From assembly GCA_900765235.1 (NCBI GenBank), contig CAAFRK010000144.1, positions 1-5,966 of the forward strand: a DNA stretch of 5,966 nt, read 5' to 3'. Origin of the DNA: an uncultured Veillonella sp. GTDB lineage: Bacteria; Bacillota_C; Negativicutes; Veillonellales; Veillonellaceae. The notes below the pieces were generated by a model. The model made no database searches, was not told where the DNA came from, and worked only from the letters and a program-made list of their open reading frames with translations. The number at the start of each line of letters is the position of its first letter. Position 1 is the first letter of the stretch. This document shows, in pieces, positions 1-5,966 of the stretch. The position numbers were made by a program, and so were the translations under genes.

Positions 1-68
1 CAGTCCTGACACGATTCACAGGCCCCCATTGCACGGGCCCGAGAACTGCCATGATCCAATATTGCAAT
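1..68 (-). ncRNA. ffs: Signal recognition particle RNA (small, 4.5S type), 5' part only, cut by window edge
   Basis: This is the RNA scaffold of the signal recognition particle. It binds Ffh and targets nascent membrane proteins to FtsY and the Sec translocon. On the minus strand the segment contains GTGAATC (19-13) followed by GTCAGG (10-5) and ends at ACTG. These match the 5' sides of the two internal loops of SRP domain IV, whose usual form is GTCAGG, a short stem with a GGAA loop, then AGCAGC. The preceding CGTGCAATGG is also typical of Firmicute SRP RNAs. Only about 58 bases separate the predicted start from GTCAGG. That fits the small form of roughly 100 nt and leaves no room for a 5' Alu domain as in Bacillus. 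The apical loop and the 3' half lie outside the window. The 5' end is inferred from the promoter, and the mature end could be nearer base 50. Identification is from memory of the motif, without a covariance search. Confidence 0.85.
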
Positions 69-74
69 ACAAAT

Positions 75-103
75 ATTATACATGAAAATACCTCTATAGT
101 CAA
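75..103 (-). promoter_or_regulatory. Sigma-70-type promoter of the SRP RNA gene
   Basis: On the minus strand the -35 box is TTGACT (103-98, 5 of 6 consensus bases). The -10 box is a perfect TATAAT (80-75). They are separated by exactly 17 bases (97-81), which is the optimal spacing. Transcription should start near base 68 (an A, 7 bases past the -10 box) and run into the SRP RNA. The -35 box lies in the loop and first stem bases of the gltB terminator, and the spacer is that hairpin's other arm. A near-consensus promoter fits a highly expressed stable RNA. The start site is inferred. Confidence 0.8.
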
Positions 104-120
104 AGCTATAGAGGTATTTT
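85..120 (-). terminator. Intrinsic terminator downstream of gltB
   Basis: A perfect 15-bp inverted repeat (85-99 and 106-120) encloses a 6-base loop. Read on the minus strand it ends in GGTATTTT, giving a short U tract. It lies 46 bases past the gltB stop codon, so gltB transcription should end here. The same hairpin also ends in TTTT on the plus strand, so it could work in both directions, but no plus-strand gene is visible. The stem is AT-rich, with only five G-C pairs (four in CCTC, one closing the loop), and the U tract is short. Efficiency may be moderate. Bases 121-166, between hairpin and stop codon, hold nothing I recognise. Confidence 0.85.
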
Positions 121-166
121 ACAGTATTATTCTTATATAACGGAAGTTAACTAGGAAATAAATAGA

Positions 167-3100
167 TTATGCATATTTTTCTTTGAATGCAGCTAATTGT
201 GCTTCTTCTAAGGATAAGCCTTGTGCTTTAAAGCGTTCAATAGCATCGTGCATTTCTTCATATGCTACTGGTACAACTTTTGTAAATCTGTTTACAAAGT
301 TATTCCAGTTTTCTAGAATGTGACGGCCTTTAGCAGAGTTCGTATGCAATACGTGTTGTTCTACTAATTCTTTAATGCGTTTAAGGTCATCATTATTAGC
401 AGGACGTAATTCTACGAGGCCTGTATTTACATAGCGTTCATCACAATCGAGGATATACGCAAAGCCACCGGACATACCTGCCGCGAAGTTACGGCCGATT
501 TTACCGAGTACAAGAACTTCGCCACCTGTCATGTATTCACAACCATGATCGCCTACACCTTCAACAACAGCAGTGATACCACTGTTACGAACAGCGAAAC
601 GTTCACCAGCCACACCGTTAATGTAGGCTGTACCAGATGTAGCACCATAGAAGGCAACGTTACCGATAAGGATGTTTTCGTCCGCTTCGAAAATGGATTT
701 CTTAGGCGGATATACAGTGATTGTACCACCGGACAAGCCTTTACCGAGGTAATCGTTCGCATCACCTTCAAGTTCTAATGTCATGCCTTTAGGAATGAAA
801 GCACCGAAGGATTGGCCTGCAGAGCCTTCAAAGTTCAACTTGATTGTGTTATCTGGCAAGCCGCTTTCACCATAACGACGTGTCACCTCAGAACCAACCA
901 AGGTACCTACAACACGGTTAATGTTGTTGATAGCCAATTTAGCGCGAATTGGTTTTTGGTCCTCAATGGCAGGACGGCACATACGCAAGAGCTTGGACAT
1001 ATCCAATGTGCGTTCCAATTCGTGATCTTGGTCAATCATGTGCATATGACCTACAGATGCATCGATGTATGGGTGGAACAATACGCGTTTAAGGTCAACG
1101 CGAGACAATTTAAAGTTATCGTCTTGAGATTTTTGACGAACAAGGTCGATACGGCCTACAAGTTCAGCTACGGAACGTATCCCTAAGCGAGCCATGATTT
1201 CACGCAATTCACGAGCGATGAAGATCATCAAGTTTTCTACGTACTCAGGTTTACCTGAGAAACGAGCACGCAATTTTTCATCTTGTGTAGCAACGCCGTA
1301 AGGACATGTGTTGAGGTTACATACACGAGCCATTTTACAACCTACAGCAACGAGTGGCAACGTACCGAAACCGAATAACTCAGCGCCAAGCATCGCAGCA
1401 ACGGCTACGTCGAAACCAGTCATCAACTTGGAGTCTACTTCCAATTTAACGCGGTCACGCAATCTGTTGAGCATCAATGTTTGATGTGTTTCGGACAAGC
1501 CTAATTCCCAAGGCACACCAGCGTGTTTTACAGATGTACGGCCTGCCGCACCTGTACCACCTTCGTAACCAGAAATTAAGATATTATCTGCTTTTGCTTT
1601 TGCCACACCAGCAGCGATAGTACCAACACCAGCTTCAGATGTTAACTTAACGGAAATACGAGCGTCTTTATTAACGCATTTCAAGTCATAAATCAACTCA
1701 GCCAAGTCTTCGATGGAGTAAATATCATGGTGTGGTGGTGGAGATACGAGCTCTACGCCAGGAGTGGAGTGACGAGCTTTCCCGATTTCAGGGTATACTT
1801 TTTTACCTGGTAACTGGCCACCTTCACCTGGTTTTGCACCTTGTGCACATTTAATTTGTAATTCTTTTGCATGAATGAGGTAATTTGCAGTTACACCAAA
1901 ACGACCAGATGCAATTTGTTTTACTTCGGAGTTCATGCTGTCGCCATTTGGCAATGGTTTGAAGCGAGCTACGTCTTCGCCACCTTCACCAGAGTTAGAT
2001 GTAGAACCAAGACGGTTCATAGCGATAGCAATCGTTTCATGAGCCTCTTTACTGATGGCACCATAACTCATAGCACCCGCTTTAAAGCGTTTTACGATGG
2101 ATTCTTCAGGTTCAACCTCTTCGATAGGAATACCGCCGCCCACTGGATAGTTCAATTCCATCAAAGAACGCAATGTTACATGGTAATCGTTGCGAATCGC
2201 TTTAGAGTATTCTTTATATTTGGCGTAATCACCGTTGATAAGGGATTCTTGTAAAAGATCAATTGTTTTAGGGTTGAACAAATGCTCTTCCCCATCTTTT
2301 ACAGGCCCATACCAACCACCTGGTTCGAGTACAGTTTCGTCGGATTTGAAAGCACGTTCATAACGAGCTAACGCTTCGTGTGCTACACCACCAAGACCGA
2401 TACCACCGATACGTGTTGGCGTATTTACGAAGAACTTGTTGATGAAGTTAGTATTCAAGCCCAAAGCTTCAAAGATTTGTGCGCCATGGTAGGAGCGAAC
2501 TGTGGAAATCCCCATTTTGGACATAACCTTCATGATGCCGCCTACAGCTGCTTTGATGTAGTTCTTTTCAGCTTCTTCAACCGTAATATCGCCAAGGCGT
2601 TTACGAGCTTGTAAGTCGCGTACTGTTTCAAGTGCTAAGTATGGGTTGATAGCTGTTACACCATAACCAATTAATGTACAGAAGTGATGAACTTCGCGTG
2701 GCTCACCAGATTCGAGAATAAGACCGATTTCTGTGCGCAACACTTTATTGATCAAGTGATTATGAACAGCCGCTACAGCCAACAATGCTGGAATTGGTGC
2801 ATGATTTTCATCGACGCCACGGTCGGATAAAATCAATACATTTTGTTCTGTACGTGCTGCCTCTTCTGCTTTTTCACATAATTCATTCAACGCATCACGC
2901 AAGCCTTCAGCGCCCTTACTTGGATCGAAGAGGATTGGCAATGTAACAGATTTCATGCGACGGCAGTCAAGAGCCTTGATGGATGCCAACTCTTGGTTTG
3001 TAAGAATTGGTGTACGCATGGATAACGCATAAGTACCAGCTTTGTTTGGATCTGTTAAGTTACCAGAGTTACCAAGCATAACGCGCGTAGATGTAACCAT

Positions 3101-4747
3101 TTCCTCCCGAATGGAATCGATTGGAGGATTTGTTACTTGCGCGAACATTTGCTTGAAGTAGCTATATAACAATTGTGGTTTATCGGACAAGATAGCAAGT
3201 GGAGCATCGGCACCCATAGCGCCTACAGGATCTTTACCATCCTTTGCCATAGGTACGATCATACGTACAAGGTCTTCTTGAGTATAACCAAAGGCTTGTT
3301 GATGTTTGAATAAGTCTTCTACTTTTGGAATATCACTTTCATCAGCTTGCGTAATTTCAGACAAATGGATAACATGTTCTTTTACCCATTCATTATATGG
3401 CAAGTCAGTAGCAACGCGTTGCTTGATTTCTTCGTCAGAAATAATGCGTTGTTCCTCTGTATCGATGAGTAGCATTTTACCTGGTTCTAGACGACCTTTA
3501 GCGCGAATGTTTTCAGCATTTTCGTTTACTACACCCACCTCAGAGGCCATGATAACGCGGTCATCAGTCGTTACATAATAACGAGCAGGACGCAAACCAT
3601 TACGGTCAAGTACGCCACCGATAACAGTACCATCAGTGAAGCCCATAGCGGCAGGACCATCCCATGGTTCCATCATGAAGCTATTGAACTCATAGAAGTC
3701 ATGTTTTTCTTGGCTCATGAGATTGTTGCGTTCCCAAGGTTCAGGAATCATCATCATGATTGCATGAGGCAAGGAACGACCTGTCATGTGCAAGAATTCC
3801 AAAGTGTTGTCGAACATAGCAGAGTCAGAACCGCTGTCATCTACTACAGGGAATACCTTTTTAATATCTGGGAATAATGGAGATTCTGCTTTACCTTCAC
3901 GAGCATTGATCCAGTTTACATTACCGCGGATAGTGTTGATTTCACCATTATGCACTAAGAAACGGTTAGGATGCGCCCGAGCCCAACTTGGGAATGTATT
4001 CGTACTGAAACGAGAGTGAACCATTGCTAACGCAGATGTGAAGTCAAGGTCGCTCAAATCAAGGTAGAAGTCACGCAATTGACCAGGTGTTAACATACCT
4101 TTATATACGATTGTTTTAGAGGACAAAGATGCGATATAAAAATCGCTAGATAATTCCTTACTCAACGGAATAATGCGTTTTTCCGCCAATTTACGGATGA
4201 TATACAATTTACGTTCGAATTCTTTATTATTCGTTACATCTGGACCTTTACCGATGAGGATTTGAATCATCCAAGGGCGAATGGCAGCCGCCTCTTGACC
4301 AACCTTTGTACCATCAACTGGTACTTCACGCCAGCCGAGAACAACTTGGCCTTCTTCACGAACAACCTCTTCAAAAATGCGTTTTTGCTCGTTACGGAGA
4401 CTTTCATATTTATGGGCAAAGACCATACCTACGCCGTAATCACCAGCGGAAGGCAAGTTGATGCCAAGCACTTCGCATTCGCGCTTAAAGAACTCATGTG
4501 GAATTTGTACCAAAATACCGGCACCATCCCCTGTGTCCTTATCGGCGCCTGCACCACCGCGGTGCTCAAGACGCTCTAAAATACGCAAACCATCATCGAT
4601 AATATCATGGGATTTTTTACCCTTAATATTAACGACAAAGCCCATGCCGCACGCATCCTTTTCAAATTGGCTGCTGTACATACCATTGGCTTCGAGTCTA
4701 GCTTGATCTAGACGTTGTTGCTCAATTGTGCTCTGATTCATATCCAT
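167..4747 (-). CDS. gltB: Glutamate synthase (GOGAT), large/alpha subunit
   Basis: This cytoplasmic enzyme makes two glutamates from glutamine and 2-oxoglutarate and is the second half of the GS-GOGAT ammonia assimilation cycle. The 1526-residue product has the family's usual length and full domain order. After a 32-residue leader comes the class II glutamine amidotransferase domain, with nucleophile Cys33 in DACGMGF (exposed by leader cleavage in the family), then HSRFSTNTFPSW (244-255) and HNGEIN (266-271). A central linker domain follows. The FMN-binding synthase domain (about 850-1230) has GEGGED (920-925), GAKPGEGGQLPG (970-981) and SPPPHHDIYSIEDL (1002-1015). Its 3Fe-4S ligands Cys1137, Cys1143 and Cys1148 are intact. 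The C-terminal glycine-rich beta-helix domain spans about 1275-1500. I chose ATG at 4747 because AAGGAG (4761-4756) lies 8 bases before it. A GTG at 4756 overlaps that AAGGAG and is unlikely. The gene is not frameshifted, has its own terminator, and has no gltD next to it. Confidence 0.98.
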   Translation of the reverse strand: MDMNQSTIEQQRLDQARLEANGMYSSQFEKDACGMGFVVNIKGKKSHDIIDDGLRILERLEHRGGAGADKDTGDGAGILVQIPHEFFKRECEVLGINLPSAGDYGVGMVFAHKYESLRNEQKRIFEEVVREEGQVVLGWREVPVDGTKVGQEAAAIRPWMIQILIGKGPDVTNNKEFERKLYIIRKLAEKRIIPLSKELSSDFYIASLSSKTIVYKGMLTPGQLRDFYLDLSDLDFTSALAMVHSRFSTNTFPSWARAHPNRFLVHNGEINTIRGNVNWINAREGKAESPLFPDIKKVFPVVDDSGSDSAMFDNTLEFLHMTGRSLPHAIMMMIPEPWERNNLMSQEKHDFYEFNSFMMEPWDGPAAMGFTDGTVIGGVLDRNGLRPARYYVTTDDRVIMASEVGVVNENAENIRAKGRLEPGKMLLIDTEEQRIISDEEIKQRVATDLPYNEWVKEHVIHLSEITQADESDIPKVEDLFKHQQAFGYTQEDLVRMIVPMAKDGKDPVGAMGADAPLAILSDKPQLLYSYFKQMFAQVTNPPIDSIREEMVTSTRVMLGNSGNLTDPNKAGTYALSMRTPILTNQELASIKALDCRRMKSVTLPILFDPSKGAEGLRDALNELCEKAEEAARTEQNVLILSDRGVDENHAPIPALLAVAAVHNHLINKVLRTEIGLILESGEPREVHHFCTLIGYGVTAINPYLALETVRDLQARKRLGDITVEEAEKNYIKAAVGGIMKVMSKMGISTVRSYHGAQIFEALGLNTNFINKFFVNTPTRIGGIGLGGVAHEALARYERAFKSDETVLEPGGWYGPVKDGEEHLFNPKTIDLLQESLINGDYAKYKEYSKAIRNDYHVTLRSLMELNYPVGGGIPIEEVEPEESIVKRFKAGAMSYGAISKEAHETIAIAMNRLGSTSNSGEGGEDVARFKPLPNGDSMNSEVKQIASGRFGVTANYLIHAKELQIKCAQGAKPGEGGQLPGKKVYPEIGKARHSTPGVELVSPPPHHDIYSIEDLAELIYDLKCVNKDARISVKLTSEAGVGTIAAGVAKAKADNILISGYEGGTGAAGRTSVKHAGVPWELGLSETHQTLMLNRLRDRVKLEVDSKLMTGFDVAVAAMLGAELFGFGTLPLVAVGCKMARVCNLNTCPYGVATQDEKLRARFSGKPEYVENLMIFIARELREIMARLGIRSVAELVGRIDLVRQKSQDDNFKLSRVDLKRVLFHPYIDASVGHMHMIDQDHELERTLDMSKLLRMCRPAIEDQKPIRAKLAINNINRVVGTLVGSEVTRRYGESGLPDNTIKLNFEGSAGQSFGAFIPKGMTLELEGDANDYLGKGLSGGTITVYPPKKSIFEADENILIGNVAFYGATSGTAYINGVAGERFAVRNSGITAVVEGVGDHGCEYMTGGEVLVLGKIGRNFAAGMSGGFAYILDCDERYVNTGLVELRPANNDDLKRIKELVEQHVLHTNSAKGRHILENWNNFVNRFTKVVPVAYEEMHDAIERFKAQGLSLEEAQLAAFKEKYA

Positions 4748-4755
4748 AACGTGCA

Positions 4756-4761
4756 CTCCTT
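4756..4761 (-). promoter_or_regulatory. Ribosome binding site deciding the gltB start
   Basis: AAGGAG on the minus strand is a strong Shine-Dalgarno match. It leaves 8 bases (TGCACGTT) before ATG at 4747. The in-frame GTG at 4756 begins with this motif's last G, so it cannot be served by it. The next in-frame ATG at 4741 would be 14 bases away, which is too far. The motif therefore supports a protein starting MDMNQST. Confidence 0.85.
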
Positions 4762-4778
4762 CATATCACTTGATCATC

Positions 4779-4812
4779 CCAAGCACTGCGGCATCGTTCC
4801 GTTCGGGCTTGG
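4779..4812 (-). promoter_or_regulatory. Possible hairpin in the gltB 5' leader
   Basis: CCAAGC (4812-4807) can pair with GCTTGG (4784-4779) on the minus strand. Inside, CGG (4801-4799) can pair with CCG (4791-4789) around a 7-base loop. The structure ends 17 bases before the Shine-Dalgarno motif, so it does not mask it. There is no U tract, so it is not an intrinsic terminator. I do not recognise a known riboswitch or T-box motif here. It could be an mRNA-stabilising or cis-regulatory element, or chance pairing. Confidence 0.3.
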
Positions 4813-4900
4813 TGAAAGTATAAACTATAAACTACTTCTAAAGAATCCATTCTGTAGTGATATTATCGGCTGTAATCGTCCATAACCTCATCTAAATTTT

Positions 4901-4916
4901 AAATTCTATAGAATTT
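4901..4916. promoter_or_regulatory. Perfect 16-bp palindrome upstream of gltB, candidate operator
   Basis: AAATTCTATAGAATTT is fully self-complementary with no central mismatch. It lies about 154 bases before the gltB start codon, just downstream of the best candidate -10 box (4934-4929). A dimeric DNA-binding regulator of gltB could bind here. The position, just inside the predicted transcript, would suit a repressor. The sequence is pure A/T apart from one C and one G, so chance is possible. It does not fit a symmetric T-N11-A LysR box, and I cannot name a regulator. Confidence 0.4.
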
Positions 4917-4928
4917 TTGTCTATACAT

Positions 4929-4958
4929 AGTATACTCCTGTCCACTGTGAATTGAAAA
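4929..4958 (-). promoter_or_regulatory. Weak candidate promoter for gltB
   Basis: On the minus strand TATACT (4934-4929) matches 5 of 6 -10 bases. TTTTCA (4958-4953) matches 4 of 6 -35 bases, with an 18-base spacer. It starts just after the U tract of the preceding terminator, a sensible place for the next promoter. Other -10-like hexamers lie nearer the gene (GATAAT at 4867-4862, TATACT at 4822-4817), but I find no good -35 box for them. Since gltB sits behind a terminator it needs its own promoter within 4748-4961. Which one is used is uncertain. Confidence 0.35.
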
Positions 4959-4961
4959 TAT

Positions 4962-5000
4962 AAAAAAAACATAGTCCATGACTTTAAGTCATAGACTATG
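4962..5000 (-). terminator. Intrinsic terminator downstream of the pseudouridine synthase gene
   Basis: On the minus strand CATAGTC (5000-4994) pairs with GACTATG (4976-4970), and ATGACT (4992-4987) pairs with AGTCAT (4983-4978) around a UAA loop. The junction is a U-G wobble pair (4993 with 4977), giving a continuous 14-bp RNA stem followed by eight U residues (4969-4962). On the plus strand the same junction would be a C-A mismatch, so the structure suits minus-strand transcription best. It lies 44 bases past the stop codon and separates this gene from gltB. Confidence 0.92.
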
Positions 5001-5044
5001 CATTTTTATCACTATTGTTTTTTGTATACACAAATACACAATTA

Positions 5045-5914
5045 CTACTTCTCACGACCAAAGTCATCCCCTACTTCACAGGTTACCGTCATAGCCTCGT
5101 CCTTACCATAGGGTACAAAGGTGAGTTCTGACGCATGTAAGCATTGACGTGTATAGGGTTTATTGCGTCCCCCATACATGGCGTCTCCCACAATAGGATG
5201 ACCAATGTGTTCCATGTGCACACGGATTTGATGTGTTCTACCGGTTAATAATTTAAACTTCAATAGCGTATGTTCGCCTTCGTGACCAAGAACGGTATAT
5301 TCCGTTTGAGCCGGTTGACCAAACTCATCGATGACACGGCGATTATCAAATACTGGATCAACACCAATAGGTTCATCAACTACGCCATCTTCGTTAATAC
5401 AGCCTTCTACTAAGCCTGTGTAGATACGGTCGATACGACCAGCTTGTAATTCATCAGTGTAATATTGCTGAGCTTCCTTTGTTTTACCAAAGAGAATACA
5501 ACCAGATGTGTCTCGGTCAAGACGATGTACAGGGCGCACCTTGTGAACTACACCTTTTTTCGCATAATACCCAGCCACATAGTTACTCAATGTACCAGAT
5601 TTAGTTTGTCCCGCTGGATGAACAAGCATGAATGGAGCTTTATCAACCACCAAAGTATGAGCATCTTCGTAGAGAACTGTAATTGGACCTTTTTCTACAT
5701 CGACGCCATAGTCCTTATCCTGTGGTAATTCCAAAGTTAACACATCACCCTTTTTGAGAGAACGCTGGGAATGGGCTACACGGCTATTTACTTTCACCCG
5801 TTTCTTGCGGAACATCATTTGAATATCTCGAGAGGATAATGAAAAGCGTTCCTTTACATATTTAGAGACCGTCAATTCTGTCGGTTCTTTCACCGTATAC
5901 GTTTTCCAGCTCAT
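5045..5914 (-). CDS. RluA-family RNA pseudouridine synthase (RluC/RluD-like)
   Basis: This enzyme isomerises specific uridines to pseudouridine in rRNA or tRNA in the cytoplasm. The 289-residue protein has an N-terminal S4-like RNA-binding region (about 13-62), then the catalytic domain. Motif II, HRLDRDTSG (130-138), holds the catalytic aspartate Asp133. LTGRTHQIRVHMEHIGHP (223-240) followed by VGDAMYGG (242-249) completes the active site. Length and architecture are normal for the RluC/RluD/YjbO-type group. The target uridine cannot be told from sequence, so I give no symbol. The ATG at 5914 follows a GGTGG ribosome-binding stretch by 5 bases. The frame stays open to the window edge upstream but offers no ATG or GTG there. 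The start lies one base after the stop of the preceding reading frame, suggesting an operon with translational coupling. It ends in TAG, followed by a strong terminator. Confidence 0.97.
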   Translation of the reverse strand: MSWKTYTVKEPTELTVSKYVKERFSLSSRDIQMMFRKKRVKVNSRVAHSQRSLKKGDVLTLELPQDKDYGVDVEKGPITVLYEDAHTLVVDKAPFMLVHPAGQTKSGTLSNYVAGYYAKKGVVHKVRPVHRLDRDTSGCILFGKTKEAQQYYTDELQAGRIDRIYTGLVEGCINEDGVVDEPIGVDPVFDNRRVIDEFGQPAQTEYTVLGHEGEHTLLKFKLLTGRTHQIRVHMEHIGHPIVGDAMYGGRNKPYTRQCLHASELTFVPYGKDEAMTVTCEVGDDFGREK

Positions 5915-5915
5915 A

Positions 5916-5966
5916 TTACCACCATTCGTTAATATATGTTTTTTGTTCAGGATAGAGAATATCGAA
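5916..5966 (-). CDS. C-terminal end of an unidentified upstream gene (partial)
   Basis: On the minus strand one frame enters from the window edge and reads FDILYPEQKTYINEWW before TAA at 5918-5916. Of the other two frames, one hits a stop within six codons and the other is in phase with the pseudouridine synthase. The composition is protein-like, and the stop falls one base before the next gene's ATG, a common operon arrangement. The two Trp codons would supply the GGTGG ribosome-binding stretch for that gene. Sixteen codons are too few to assign a family, and the frame could be chance. Confidence 0.5.
   Translation of the reverse strand, partial: FDILYPEQKTYINEWW

Noticed and set aside
2..140. 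Short plus-strand and minus-strand reading frames over the first 140 bases, including a minus-strand frame starting MAVLGPV at 52
   Set aside because: The minus-strand frame coincides with the SRP RNA segment and has no Shine-Dalgarno motif. The plus-strand frame reads through the terminator hairpin. An RNA gene explains the conservation-like signal better.
553..771. Minus-strand open frame of 72 codons within gltB
   Set aside because: It is out of frame inside the conserved C-terminal domain of gltB, with no recognisable domain. It is a shadow.
1304..1339. Possible defect in the iron-sulfur motif of gltB
   Set aside because: All three cysteines of the C-x5-C-x4-C motif are present, so the cluster site is intact.
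545..4706. Plus-strand open frames of 77-127 codons at 545-778, 812-1186, 1871-2254, 2378-2614, 3306-3578, 3786-4019, 4262-4579 and 4458-4706
   Set aside because: All lie antisense inside gltB, resemble no family I know, and are explained by the codon bias of the strongly conserved opposite strand.
4838..4891. 17-codon minus-strand frame (MRLWTITADNITTEWIL) in the gltB leader
   Set aside because: No ribosome binding site precedes the ATG, and a frame of this size is expected by chance.
4748..4961. T-box or glutamine-type riboswitch in the gltB leader
   Set aside because: I found no T-box GGTGG-type conserved segment, no terminator/antiterminator pair and no match to motifs I can recall. Only a simple hairpin is supported.
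5465..5728. Plus-strand open frame of 87 codons
   Set aside because: It is antisense to the catalytic core of the pseudouridine synthase, and its translation looks like a shadow rich in Cys, Phe and His.

Overview
The window looks like a stretch of a low-GC Firmicute chromosome. My best guess is a Negativicute close to Veillonella. That guess rests on protein character, the AT-rich intergenic DNA and the compact SRP RNA, and is not proven. Every gene I can support lies on the minus strand, so biological order runs from high to low coordinates.

In that order, the window holds the last 16 codons of an unidentified gene (5916-5966). One base later comes an RluA-family rRNA/tRNA pseudouridine synthase (5045-5914), ended by a strong intrinsic terminator (4962-5000). 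Next is a leader/promoter region of about 210 bases (4748-4961) with a perfect 16-bp palindrome and a possible hairpin. It leads into a complete glutamate synthase large subunit gene, gltB (167-4747). A perfect 15-bp hairpin terminator (85-120) follows gltB. The last item is the 5' part of the signal recognition particle RNA gene (ffs), cut by the window edge at base 1. Its sigma-70-type promoter (-35 TTGACT, 17-base spacer, -10 TATAAT) is embedded in the gltB terminator hairpin.

Functionally these are housekeeping genes: nitrogen assimilation (glutamine + 2-oxoglutarate to two glutamate), RNA modification, and membrane-protein targeting. Two points stand out. The gltB gene sits alone between two terminators with no gltD (small subunit) beside it, although the protein lacks the insertion typical of ferredoxin-dependent enzymes. 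The ffs promoter also shares DNA with the terminator that should insulate it. I see no mobile element, CRISPR array, defence system, tRNA or pseudogene, and no sign of a novel multi-gene system.
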